Shown: one piece after another, positions 26,196 through 34,596 of the stretch
Position numbering within the stretch: position 1 is the first letter of the stretch
Layout of the letters: each line of letters starts with the position of its first letter
Source: Planctomicrobium piriforme
GTDB taxonomy: Bacteria; Planctomycetota; Planctomycetia; Pirellulales; UBA1268
Assembly: GCA_945861585.1 (NCBI GenBank)
Contig: CAMAVC010000024.1
Coordinates: 1-40,091 of the forward strand
DNA: 40,091 bases
Direction: 5' to 3'
The notes under the pieces: generated by a model
What the model was told of the DNA's origin: nothing
What the model saw: the letters and a program-made list of their open reading frames with translations, nothing else
Database searches by the model: none
Translations under genes and position numbers: made by a program

Positions 26196-26891
26196 TCACT
26201 GCATTCGGCGATACCGCTCGACGGCATGATGCCGCGAATGGACGTGCAGTTTCTTGTAGATGCGCCGGATGTAGGTGATCACGGTGTTGCGGCTTACACC
26301 GAGCTGCTTCGCCACCTCCTTGTACATCGCGCCGGCAGCCAGCAGGTCGAGCACCTCCCGTTCGCGCGGGGCCAGTTCGACGATTTCTTGGCCCTTCGGC
26401 AACGGGGCCACCTTGAGCGGAGCGTGCCGTTCGAACGACCGGACAATCCGCCGCGCGACCATGCTCGACATCGGCGATCCACCCTCGACCACGTCGTGAA
26501 TGGCGGCGAGAAGTTCGTCGACACGAACCGGCTTGATGAGATAGCCGTGCGCGCCGGCCGCCAGCGCGTCGAAGAGGATATCGCCGTCCTGGTAGAGCGT
26601 AAGCATCACGAATTCGGTGGCCGGCATCGTGGGGGCGAGCTGCCGCACGCAGTCCACGCCCGTGCCGTCCGGGAGATTCACGTCGACGAGCACCACCTTC
26701 GGCGCCACGCCCGGAATCCCCGCCAAAGCCTCCGCCACGCCGCCGAATTCACCCACACAGCGGCAGCCGGAATCACTCTCGACGATGTCTCGAAGGCTGC
26801 GCCGCGTGCCGGCGTCGTCCTCGATGATCGCGACTCGGATGACATCGGCCGGTGTGACTGGTTGCACCGGCGACGAAGACTCACGATGCAT
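26196..26891 (-). CDS. NarL/FixJ-family response regulator
   Basis: A 231-residue DNA-binding regulator. The receiver spans residues 17-135: acidic pair Asp25-Asp26, phosphoacceptor Asp70 in VVLVDVNLPDG, Thr98 in VMLTLYQ and Lys120 in GYLIKPV. The C-terminal LuxR-type helix-turn-helix (about 172-229) reads LAPREREVLDLLAAGAMYKEVAKQLGVSRNTVITYIRRIYKKL in outline. The ATG at 26889-26891 lies inside the kinase gene, whose stop is at 26881-26883, an 11-base overlap that couples their translation. It presumably regulates the polysaccharide genes on both sides, above all the lyase operon that begins 180 bases below. Target sites are not identified. Confidence 0.95.
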   Translation of the reverse strand: MHRESSSPVQPVTPADVIRVAIIEDDAGTRRSLRDIVESDSGCRCVGEFGGVAEALAGIPGVAPKVVLVDVNLPDGTGVDCVRQLAPTMPATEFVMLTLYQDGDILFDALAAGAHGYLIKPVRVDELLAAIHDVVEGGSPMSSMVARRIVRSFERHAPLKVAPLPKGQEIVELAPREREVLDLLAAGAMYKEVAKQLGVSRNTVITYIRRIYKKLHVHSRHHAVERYRRMQ

Positions 26892-29800
26892 GGCTGGCCT
26901 TTCCGTTGAAGATCTTCACCACTGGCGGACAGATGTGCGCGACGGAATCGAGCGGCACGGTAAGCGTCACGCGCGTGCCACTGCCAGGCCGGGATTCGAA
27001 GACCACTCGGCCGTCCACTTCGGCCACCCGTGCCTGCAGATTCTCGAGGCCGTCCTGCTCCGCGGCGAGCTTCTGATCTCGTTCGAACCCCACGCCGTCG
27101 TCGTGCACGATCACCGTGAGGGTCATGTCGCCCACGAAGATCGTGAAGTCGACGTGCGTGGCCTGCGCATGCCGGAGGACGTTCTGGAGAATTTCGCGTA
27201 CGGCCAGACACACGTGGTGCCGCACCTGCGTGGGCAGCGGGCGGTCGTCGGGCAGGTCGTCCGGTACGTCGAGCCTGAGCGTGAGGTCGCCCGCCCGTAC
27301 GAATTCCTCGACGTCGTTCACCACATAGGAAACAAACTGAGACACGGTGTCGTTCCGCGGATTGACGGCCCACACGATCTCGTCGACCGACCGGGCCAAG
27401 CCACGGGCGTTTTGATAGATGGAGTCGAGCCGGTCGCGCACCGACTCCGGGGCCCCGCTCGCCTTCCGCGCCAGGTCGCTCATGAGCGCCATGCGCGTCA
27501 GCCCGGCTCCAAGGCTGTCATGGATGTCCCGGGCGATCCGGGCCCGCTCGCGCTCCATCTCCTGCTGCCGTTCGAGGGCGGCGATCCGGCGGCGGGCCCG
27601 GAGCCGCGTCAGCTCGCGCGACACCGCCGCGGCCAAGGCGCCGACTCCAAGCGACAAGACAGCGAGCGCCCAGCCCGTGCGATACCAGGGCACCGGCACA
27701 TCGACGGCGATCGCCGTCGCGGGAAACTCGCGATCGGTTTCGCCGGCCACCGTCCGCACTTCGAGGCGGTGTGAGCCCGCCGGGAGGGAGGCATACTCGC
27801 GCCGCCGAATCGGCGAGGGAATCGACCAGCCTGCATCCACGCCCACGAGCCGCGTCTGAAAAAGCGGCGGCGTTCCCCAGTGAATGCCCGGAGAGTCGAA
27901 GCGGAAGGCATAGCGCGGCATCGGCAGCCGCTCGACCTCAGGCGCCGCCGTCAACGAGATGGCCGACGCGACCGCCTTCGGATCCACGTGCAACAGCCCG
28001 TGCGACAGCGGGATCGTGAGCGTGGCACTGGGCGACTGTCGGAAAAAGTGCCCCACGCACTCGTTCTCACCGAGGCCGTCAAGCGGCCCGAACACGATGC
28101 CGCGCACGATGCCCACTCGTTCGGCCGCCAGGTTCGCGAGCTCGACAAGCTTCATCCCCTGCAAGTGTCCCTCGCGCAGCGCGATCCAGAGCCTGCCGTG
28201 GCCATCTTCCTCGATCTGCCGAACGGCGTCGCTCGCGAGGCCCGAGGCCGTCGAAATCCGCGTAATACTGCCGTTGACGGCGACCCGCACGAGCCCCCTG
28301 TCACCCCCAACCCACAACGTTCCCTCCGAGTCGCGCCGCATCACGATCGACTTGCGGCCGGGAAGATCCGCCGCGGCGATCACGCGCGTCACCGACCCGT
28401 CGGCAGCATGGCGTTCGATGCCGCTGCCCAGCGTGGCAGCCAGGATGCCGCCATCGCTGTCGGCCGCGAGCCCCACGACGACCGCCTGAAACGGTGCGTC
28501 GTGGGCTGACACGATCCGCAGGGTGTCAGTATCGGCCTCGTGCACGGCGAGCCCATTGCCGGTGCCCACCCAGATGCGGCCGGCGGCATCGCAGACGATC
28601 CCCTGGATGCTGCGCAACTCGCGGAAGTGACGGTCCGGCTTTGTCATCTGCACGACGCGCCCCTCTTCGACGCGCAGCAGGAAGCTGTCTTGCGTGCCAA
28701 CCCAGATGCGGCCGGCGTCGTCCTCGCAGAGTGCCGTGGGCATGGCATCTTTCGGCAGGGTGGCGACCCGGCGAGGTGCCGTCTCGGCGGCGTCATCGGC
28801 TGGCACGAGCATCACGGCTCCAGGCGTGCCCACGAGCACTGTTCCATCGGCACGCTCGAACGCGGCCCGACAGTCGGCGAGCGGGCGCACGTGCAGCGAC
28901 GTGCGCCGAACGGCCAGCAGGCCGCCCGTGCAGGCGGCCCACACGCCCCCCTCGCGATCCGGCACGAGTTGATAGGTGAACGAGGAGAACCCGGGCAGGC
29001 CTTCGATCGCCGTCTCGATACCGCCCGACCGGCAGGCGAGCAGGCCGTTGTGGCTCGAAATCCAGACCGTGCCATCGTTGGCCTCGAGGATCTTGCCGCT
29101 CACGCGAAAGTCGGCGTCGGGCAGCATCGGCGGCAGCCGTTCCCATGCGTCGTCCCGCCACACGGCCACCCTGTCCGGGAGGAGCGCCATCGGCCCGCTC
29201 GGCCCGAAGCCCAGCGTGATCACCCGCGCTGCGACCTCGTCGTCCACCCGCTCCACCCGGAGCGGTTCGCCCAGGCGCGCGGGAAGGCGGCCGTGATACA
29301 GCCGCCGCACGCCCTCGACGTCACCCCACAGCCAGAGCACTCCCGAGCCGGGATCGATGCCGCCGTAGCGCCACAGCGGATCGCCGTCGGTCGTCACGGT
29401 GAACGGCACGACGGCCCCGCCCTCATAGCCCAGCACCACGCCCTCGCCGATGAAGACCGGGCTGCCATCCTGCTGGAAGGCCATGTTCGTGATCCGGACA
29501 GCCGGCAGGGTGAGCACCGTGAAGCCCACATGACTCTCCGTCCCGGCGAGCTTGGCCACGGCGTGAACACCGCGCACCCACAGCGTGCCGTCGCGATCGA
29601 TCGCCAGGGCCCAGAAGTCGCCGATGGAGTCGTGCAGCTTGTCTATAAGCACCGGCGGCAAGGGTGTGAACGCCACGCCATCGAACCGCACGATCTGGCG
29701 GCTGCCGGCGCAATACAGCGAGCCGTCGGCCGCGAACGCCACGCCCCGCAGCGGGCCGTCGGGCAGGCCGTCATCAGCGGTCCACCACTGGATCGCGAAC

Positions 29801-29922
29801 CGCCCTGTGCGATCGATCATCGAGGCGGCGCGGAGGTCGCCGGCGACACCGACGGCGCAGAGCAGGATCGCCACGGTCGCGATCACTGCATTCGGGACGA
29901 ACCGTTCACGCTGCGTTGCCAT
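26881..29922 (-). CDS. Sensor histidine kinase with two-component-regulator propeller
   Basis: A 1013-residue membrane sensor. Signal/membrane anchor in the first 32 residues; then a periplasmic seven-bladed-type propeller with blades such as DGTLWVRGVHAVAKL, DGTVWISSHNGLLACR, GRIWVGTQDSFLLRV, GRIWVGTGNGLAVHE, GTLWVGGDRGLVRV and GRLWIALREGHLQG; a Y_Y_Y-like domain (about 640-740); a membrane segment near 745-765; a HisKA_3 dimerisation domain with His801 in ARDIHDSLGAGLTRM; and an ATPase domain with Asn914 (REILQNVLRHA), DDGVG and GSGTRVTL. In Bacteroidetes, similar extracellular parts sense oligosaccharides of the matching locus. Here it lies between glycoside hydrolases and a lyase, so the same role is inferred. 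No receiver or AraC domain is fused: the partner is the overlapping NarL-type regulator. Confidence 0.94.
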   Translation of the reverse strand: MATQRERFVPNAVIATVAILLCAVGVAGDLRAASMIDRTGRFAIQWWTADDGLPDGPLRGVAFAADGSLYCAGSRQIVRFDGVAFTPLPPVLIDKLHDSIGDFWALAIDRDGTLWVRGVHAVAKLAGTESHVGFTVLTLPAVRITNMAFQQDGSPVFIGEGVVLGYEGGAVVPFTVTTDGDPLWRYGGIDPGSGVLWLWGDVEGVRRLYHGRLPARLGEPLRVERVDDEVAARVITLGFGPSGPMALLPDRVAVWRDDAWERLPPMLPDADFRVSGKILEANDGTVWISSHNGLLACRSGGIETAIEGLPGFSSFTYQLVPDREGGVWAACTGGLLAVRRTSLHVRPLADCRAAFERADGTVLVGTPGAVMLVPADDAAETAPRRVATLPKDAMPTALCEDDAGRIWVGTQDSFLLRVEEGRVVQMTKPDRHFRELRSIQGIVCDAAGRIWVGTGNGLAVHEADTDTLRIVSAHDAPFQAVVVGLAADSDGGILAATLGSGIERHAADGSVTRVIAAADLPGRKSIVMRRDSEGTLWVGGDRGLVRVAVNGSITRISTASGLASDAVRQIEEDGHGRLWIALREGHLQGMKLVELANLAAERVGIVRGIVFGPLDGLGENECVGHFFRQSPSATLTIPLSHGLLHVDPKAVASAISLTAAPEVERLPMPRYAFRFDSPGIHWGTPPLFQTRLVGVDAGWSIPSPIRRREYASLPAGSHRLEVRTVAGETDREFPATAIAVDVPVPWYRTGWALAVLSLGVGALAAAVSRELTRLRARRRIAALERQQEMERERARIARDIHDSLGAGLTRMALMSDLARKASGAPESVRDRLDSIYQNARGLARSVDEIVWAVNPRNDTVSQFVSYVVNDVEEFVRAGDLTLRLDVPDDLPDDRPLPTQVRHHVCLAVREILQNVLRHAQATHVDFTIFVGDMTLTVIVHDDGVGFERDQKLAAEQDGLENLQARVAEVDGRVVFESRPGSGTRVTLTVPLDSVAHICPPVVKIFNGKASHAS

Positions 29923-29999
29923 CGCGATGCCTCATCCGGCGGATCGTGGAACAACCGTCCGCCTCCGCCATCCTCCATCGTAGCAACGAATGGCGTTCA

Positions 30000-31631
30000 T
30001 CACTTTTGGCCGATCGGGATGGTCGTGGCCACGATCACGCCGCGGGACGGCAGCGAAAACGTGATCCCCGCCGCCAGATCGACGTCGGCATCCACCGCCT
30101 TGGGAACCGGAAATCCGTCGGCATCCACCGGCCGGTCCTCCTTGAAATAGTGGTAACGGTGCAGCGTCGACTTCCACTTCACGTCCGGCACCTTGATCGT
30201 CACGGTGCGCGGCTTATCGGCGTCGTTGATGACCGTGAGCGACCAGTGCACGGCCCCGTCCTTCTCATACCGGGCCGCGAGCGGCCGCAGCCCCGGTGGC
30301 AGGCAGCCCGGAATCTCGACCATCCGGCAGCCCTTCGGATAGGCCCGTGACATCACCGCCCACGTGTAGAACCACGGCCGCAGTGCGGCGTCTTCCGGAT
30401 GGCCGATCTCCTCGGCGAGGCTGTTCCAGAAGCCCCACTTTTTGAGTTCGACGTTGTCGAGCGCGGGCCAGGTGGAGGCCGGGTTTTTCTGGATGTGCAT
30501 CGCGTCGTCGACACTCCAGGCGCACGTGCCATCCATCCCGGCGCGGGCGACCTGCGCGTTGTAGTCGGCCATCCACACGCCGTACTCGAAGTCGTAGATG
30601 TAGGGCTGGCTGTCGCGGCCGCCCTTCGGCTGCACCGTGCGACCGTCCTTCTGCAGCCCGCTCACGAGGCCGATCTCACCCATCACGAACGGCTTCTTCT
30701 TGCCGCCCGAATCGTAGCGGTTCACGAAGTCGCGCTTGAGCGTGAACAGCCGCTCGAGGTGACCTGACTCGACGTCCTCCTTCTTCGCGTATTCGTGGAG
30801 GTCGTACATCGCCGTCTGCCGCCCGAGCTGGAGCACCTGGAGGTCGAGCCACCAGTAGTCTTTCTGGGCGTTGGCATCGGGGCCGATGAGGCCCACCTTC
30901 TTGTCGAGCCCGCGCCTGGCCATCTCGGCGGAGAGGTTCAGCATGCCGTGCTTCCAGCGGTCGAAGTCGGCGCAGGCCGACCAGTTGCCGTTGGGTTCGT
31001 TGATGAGGTTGAACCATTTGATGCAGGTGTACTTTTTCTCGACGACGAAGTGCTCGAGCATGTCGCAGATGATCACGCTCCAGCGGGAGTCGATCTCCTC
31101 GATGCCGTATTTCTTGAGCTTGTCGGCTGCGGGATCCTGGCGATCCTCCTGCGAATTCGGATCGTCCCACTCGCCAAGAATCACCTCCACGTCGTGCTTC
31201 TGGCAGAAGTCGAGGAGCCGCTCCATCCGCTTCATGCGCGGGTTGTCCCACGCGTAGATCGGCTTGCCGGCCTGGTCGAAGCCCTCGCAATACTTGTAGG
31301 CCCGCGTCATGACCCGCGCGATCGGCGGCTTCATGAAGGCCAGCCGCGTCTCGACCCGCTGCCAGTCGGACTCGGTGAGTTCGAACCACGGATACGGACT
31401 CCACTGCACGCCGAACCCTTTCCACGGCACGTCGGAGAGCATCCGCGTGCCCACGGTGAGCGTGACCTGCTCGGGCTCCGCTGCGACGAGGGGCACACAG
31501 GCCGCGAACGCAGCAAGGCAACCCGCTGCCAGGAAAGCCCGAGGTACAAGCCCAGAGGACCTCCGGGAAGCCCGAGGCGTGAGCCGAGAGGACTCCCCGC
31601 CGCACGACCCACGCTGCGCTGCATTTGTCAT
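30000..31631 (-). CDS. Exported GH5-like TIM-barrel glycoside hydrolase
   Basis: A 543-residue secreted hydrolase, family assignment tentative (GH5/clan A style). The barrel features include KWFNLINEPNGNW with Asn211-Glu212 as acid/base candidate, DLHEY with His279, and VMGEIGLV with Glu319 as nucleophile candidate; the WSPYPWFELTESDW and GVWMADYNAQVARAGMDGTCAW segments also suit clan A hydrolases. A C-terminal beta-domain follows from about 440. The signal peptide is preceded by a repeat-derived Arg/Ser-rich stretch of about 30 residues. ATG at 31629-31631 has an AGAGGTGA site directly upstream, overlapping nothing; the GH130 stop lies 14 bases before the start. Substrate not decided; a mannoside or glucoside is suggested by the GH130 neighbour. 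Confidence 0.85.
   Translation of the reverse strand: MTNAAQRGSCGGESSRLTPRASRRSSGLVPRAFLAAGCLAAFAACVPLVAAEPEQVTLTVGTRMLSDVPWKGFGVQWSPYPWFELTESDWQRVETRLAFMKPPIARVMTRAYKYCEGFDQAGKPIYAWDNPRMKRMERLLDFCQKHDVEVILGEWDDPNSQEDRQDPAADKLKKYGIEEIDSRWSVIICDMLEHFVVEKKYTCIKWFNLINEPNGNWSACADFDRWKHGMLNLSAEMARRGLDKKVGLIGPDANAQKDYWWLDLQVLQLGRQTAMYDLHEYAKKEDVESGHLERLFTLKRDFVNRYDSGGKKKPFVMGEIGLVSGLQKDGRTVQPKGGRDSQPYIYDFEYGVWMADYNAQVARAGMDGTCAWSVDDAMHIQKNPASTWPALDNVELKKWGFWNSLAEEIGHPEDAALRPWFYTWAVMSRAYPKGCRMVEIPGCLPPGLRPLAARYEKDGAVHWSLTVINDADKPRTVTIKVPDVKWKSTLHRYHYFKEDRPVDADGFPVPKAVDADVDLAAGITFSLPSRGVIVATTIPIGQK
31533..31592 (-). repeat. Direct repeat unit inside the signal-peptide region of the GH5-like gene
   Basis: Two 27-base units, spaced 33 bases, agree at about 21 positions (TCCTCTCGGCTCACGCCTCG and TCCTCTGGGCTTGTACCTCG begin them). 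They encode SSRLTPRAS and SSGLVPRAF. The GC-rich style resembles dispersed planctomycete repeats, but I could not search for other copies. Confidence 0.6.
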
Positions 31632-31645
31632 TGATCACCTCTGCA

Positions 31646-32653
31646 TTACACGGGATGGCGGCGAACGTGCTCGACGAGTTCGTCGAAGGTGCACGTGGCC
31701 ACGCCGATCGTCTGGTCGGCGCAGCCGTAATAGACGAAGAGCGTGCCGTCTTTGACGACGTTCGCCGTCGGGAACACGACGCCATGCGGATAGAGGCCCT
31801 TCCACTCGAAATCGGCCTCGGGCTCGAGGATCGGCTCGGGAAGCCGGGCGAGCACACGCCGCGGATCATCAAGGTCGAGGAGCAGGGCCCCCACGCGATA
31901 CACGCCCTTGGCATCGACGCCGTGGTAAAGCGTGAGCCACCCGTGCGGGCTTTCGAGCGGCGGCGTGGAGCCGCCGATCTTGCGCTCCCAGGGATACACG
32001 GCCTTCGCGAGCAGCGTGCTCGCGGGCCAGTCGAGCAGGCTCTCGGAGTCGGCGATCCAGATGCCCGGGTGCTCGGTGCCATACTGCGGCCCCACCCACT
32101 GCATCGGCCGGTTGAGCATCCAGTAGCGGCCGCCAATCTTCCGGGGAAAGAGGATCACGTCGCGGTCGTCCACGTCGGCCCGCGTGATCCGGCCGAGCCG
32201 GCGATACGTGCGGAAATCGTCGGTGAGGAGCAGGCCCGAGGCCGTCATGTTGTGGCCGAAGAGTGGCGGGAGCGTCGCGTCGTCGGGGCTGTAGGCCGCA
32301 TTGTTCGGCCGCTTCCAATATTGGAGCGGCTCGTACGCCCGGTAGGCATACGTCACGTAGTAGTGGCCGTCGAGCTTCACGATCCGCGGGTCTTCGATGC
32401 AGCCCGCGTCGGGGCCGTCGGTGCTCGGCGAGAGGATCGGCTCGGATTGCACCCGCTCGAAATGGAATCCGTCGCGGCTCGTGGCCAGGCCGAACCGGAT
32501 CACGTGGGCCGCATCGTCGCCCGCCGCCCGATAGAGCATCGTGAACAGGCCGTCTTCAAACCACACGCCGGGATTGCAGACGACGAGGTTCTCCCACGCG
32601 TTGCCAGCGTAGGGCCGCAGGATCGGATTGCCGGAATATTTTTTTAGTTTCAT
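31646..32653 (-). CDS. GH130-family phosphorylase/glycosidase
   Basis: A 335-residue five-bladed beta-propeller of family GH130, which splits beta-mannosidic links of oligosaccharides, often by phosphorolysis giving alpha-mannose 1-phosphate. Diagnostic features: KYSGNPIL at residues 5-12, VVCNPGVWFEDGLFTMLYR (about 24-42), CIEDPRIVKLDGHYYVTYAYR (about 85-105) with the EDPR motif, VILFPRKIGGRYWMLNRP, and YHGVDAKGVYRVGALLLD. The C-terminus ends with VVFPTANVVKDGTLFVYYGCAD, also typical. No signal peptide, so it acts in the cytoplasm. Its ATG is preceded by the symporter stop (2-base gap), and it continues to the GH5-like gene 14 bases on. Phosphorylase or hydrolase class cannot be told with certainty from sequence. 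Confidence 0.93.
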   Translation of the reverse strand: MKLKKYSGNPILRPYAGNAWENLVVCNPGVWFEDGLFTMLYRAAGDDAAHVIRFGLATSRDGFHFERVQSEPILSPSTDGPDAGCIEDPRIVKLDGHYYVTYAYRAYEPLQYWKRPNNAAYSPDDATLPPLFGHNMTASGLLLTDDFRTYRRLGRITRADVDDRDVILFPRKIGGRYWMLNRPMQWVGPQYGTEHPGIWIADSESLLDWPASTLLAKAVYPWERKIGGSTPPLESPHGWLTLYHGVDAKGVYRVGALLLDLDDPRRVLARLPEPILEPEADFEWKGLYPHGVVFPTANVVKDGTLFVYYGCADQTIGVATCTFDELVEHVRRHPV

Positions 32654-32655
32654 GG

Positions 32656-34278
32656 TCAGCGCCAGACGAAGACGAACACCGCGGTGAACGCGAGGAGCAG
32701 GAGCGAGAGCGTGCGGTAGTTCTGGTACCAGGGAGTCGCGGCGAGTTCGGCCGACTCATCGGCGAGGATCTGCGGGCTCCAGAGGAACCTCGCGATCCGC
32801 TCACGGTCGGGCGGCGCCGTGGCGAGGCTCACGCCCACGAGCACGGCCGATGCCACCAGGAACACGACGGGTGGCACGTAGAGGAACGGATGCCAGTCGG
32901 TGAGGGGCGAGAGTTTGCCACCCGTGGCGAGCATGCCCGCGGCGATAGCGATGCCCGAGAGCAGGGCCGCGAATGCGCCCGCGGCGTTGGCCCGCGGCCA
33001 GAAGAGACCGAACAAAAACACCGCCACGATCGGCGGCGCGAGGTAGCCCAGGAACTGCTGGAAGTACTTCACGACCGACTCGAACTTCGCCACCTCCGGC
33101 GCCCAGAGGGCGGCGATCGCCGCGATCACGAAGCCGGCGACGTTGCCCACGATCACCTTCCCCCGGCTCGTGAGGTCGGGCCGAAACTTCGCGGCGAAGT
33201 CCATCGTCACGAGCGTGGCGGCGGAATTGAGGATCGAGCTCAACGTTGAGATCATCGCAGCCACAAACCCGATCACCACGATCCCCTTGATGCCGTCGGG
33301 CATGAGGCCGAACACGAGCGTCGGGTAGATCTGGTCGCCCCTCTCGAGATCGGGATAGAGCACGCGGCCGGCGACGCCAGGCAACACCATCACGTAGAAC
33401 ACGGCGAAGTTGAGGAGGCCCGCGAAGAGATTCCCCCAGCGGGCCTCGTTGACGCTTTTGGCCGAGAGCGTGCGCTGCACCATCGCCTGGCTCGTGCACC
33501 AGAAATAAAAGCCGAGCAGCGGCAACGTGATGATGAGCGCCGGCCAGGGCACGGAGGAGTCGGTAGCGGGGCGGATGAGGCTGAGGTTTTCCGGCGGCAC
33601 GGCCGTCATCACGGCGTTCCAGCCGCCCGCCTTCGAGAACGCGATCAGCGTGAGCACGGTCGAGCCGAGAAGCAGCATGATCGACTGCACGAGATCGACC
33701 CACATCACAGCGGAGAGGCCGCCGATGATCGTGTAACTCGCGGCAATCGCCGCGAGCCCGTAGATCAGCCATTCAAGCGGCATCTCGGGAAACACCTTGC
33801 GCATCATCTGCGCGCCGGCGTAGAGCGTGACGGCCGAATCGAGGAACGTGTAGCCGATCACGGTGATGAGCGAAAAGAATGTGCGGCTCTTGGCGTCATA
33901 GCGGCCTTCGAGGAACTCGGGCATCGTGTAGACCCGGCTCCGCAAGTAGAAGGGCAGGAAGAACCAGAGGAAGAACACGAGCACGACGACGGCGCCGGAG
34001 ATCCCGTAGTTGAAGACGGAGATCCCGGTGGAGTAGGCGTCGCCGGCCCAGCCGACGAGCGACGAGCTCGACACGCACATCGCGAGCATCGAGAGCCCAA
34101 TCACGGGCCACGTCATCCCGCGGCCGCCGAGGAAGTAGTCCTCCGCCCCGCCGCGTCGCGACTTCGAGATGCCGAAGGCAACCGTCGCGACGACATACAC
34201 CGCCATCACGGCAAGGTCGATGCGTGAAAGGCTGAAATCAAACGTGGCAGCGAGGAGGGTGGCAGCAAGGAAACTCAT
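32656..34278 (-). CDS. Sodium/solute symporter (SSS family), probable sugar importer
   Basis: A 540-residue membrane carrier of the sodium:solute symporter family (SGLT-like) with about 13-14 helices. Family landmarks include GRGMTWPVIGLSMLAMCVSSSSLVGWAGDAYSTG, VYTMPEFLEGRYD, YGLAAIAASYTIIGGLSAVMWVDLVQSIMLLLGS in the middle, the WCTSQAMVQRTLSAKS signature, and AAMISTLSSILNSAATLVTMDF. In this family such features go with sugar, inositol or sialic acid transport driven by Na+. The cargo is inferred from the neighbours: GH130 begins 2 bases after its stop, so a mannosyl oligosaccharide or monosaccharide is likely. ATG at 34276-34278 is used; the longer open frame is an Arg/Pro-rich stretch overlapping two hairpins and has no membrane character. 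Confidence 0.94.
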   Translation of the reverse strand: MSFLAATLLAATFDFSLSRIDLAVMAVYVVATVAFGISKSRRGGAEDYFLGGRGMTWPVIGLSMLAMCVSSSSLVGWAGDAYSTGISVFNYGISGAVVVLVFFLWFFLPFYLRSRVYTMPEFLEGRYDAKSRTFFSLITVIGYTFLDSAVTLYAGAQMMRKVFPEMPLEWLIYGLAAIAASYTIIGGLSAVMWVDLVQSIMLLLGSTVLTLIAFSKAGGWNAVMTAVPPENLSLIRPATDSSVPWPALIITLPLLGFYFWCTSQAMVQRTLSAKSVNEARWGNLFAGLLNFAVFYVMVLPGVAGRVLYPDLERGDQIYPTLVFGLMPDGIKGIVVIGFVAAMISTLSSILNSAATLVTMDFAAKFRPDLTSRGKVIVGNVAGFVIAAIAALWAPEVAKFESVVKYFQQFLGYLAPPIVAVFLFGLFWPRANAAGAFAALLSGIAIAAGMLATGGKLSPLTDWHPFLYVPPVVFLVASAVLVGVSLATAPPDRERIARFLWSPQILADESAELAATPWYQNYRTLSLLLLAFTAVFVFVWR

Positions 34279-34305
34279 GGGGCGTTCGTGCCGAGGAGTG
34301 CCTCC

Positions 34306-34350
34306 CCCCGCAGAGCGGGGAATCCGAGCCCCGCCGCGACGCTCGGCGGG
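34306..34350 (-). other. Two tandem GC-rich hairpins in symporter leader
   Basis: On the minus strand a 7-bp stem (34330-34350, loop 7) precedes a 6-bp stem (34306-34320, loop 3), both perfect. They end 28 bases before the symporter ATG, a possible leader structure or attenuator; no T-run follows. Confidence 0.5.
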
Positions 34351-34384
34351 CCGGATGCTAGGCAAACGAGGGCCCCAATTCGTG

Positions 34385-34400
34385 TCGCACGTTTATGCGA
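34385..34400. promoter_or_regulatory. Inverted repeat TCGCA-N6-TGCGA, candidate operator
   Basis: A 5-bp dyad spaced by 6 bases, of the size a dimeric regulator could contact, in the middle of the divergent region. No known site is matched. Confidence 0.35.
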
Positions 34401-34596
34401 TGCAAAGGCCGCCACGTCGGCTGCAGACCGCCATTTTCTCTGGGGAAAACGACTTCTCCTGCACGCCAGCCACCCCCCGCCACATCGCGGCCGAAACATG
34501 GACATGCGACATGCAATTCCGGCACGCGGACGTAATCTTTTTGGAGTCGGGCGGGGGATTTCTCTCGTCTCGGTTTCACGGGCGGAGGTTTAAAGC

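Larger units (their letters stand above)
34279..34596. promoter_or_regulatory. Divergent control region of symporter operon and giant PEP-CTERM gene
   Basis: 318 bases between divergent starts, so both promoters should be here. Visible: two tandem GC hairpins in the symporter leader, an inverted repeat TCGCA-6-TGCGA (34385-34400), and three ACATG pentamers within 18 bases at 34496-34513. GGAGG at 34584-34588 is the ribosome site of the plus-strand gene. No sure -35/-10 pair. Confidence 0.55.

Noticed and set aside
28540..30150. Plus-strand open frame of 536 codons
   Set aside because: Antisense to the propeller histidine kinase; composition (His, Arg, Pro rich) matches a shadow frame.
26161..34399. 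Shared 9-mer GTTTATGCG in the lyase leader (26161-26169) and the symporter leader (34391-34399) as a common operator
   Set aside because: For two regions of about 180 and 318 bases, one shared 9-mer in either orientation is expected about 0.4 times by chance, and flanking bases do not match.
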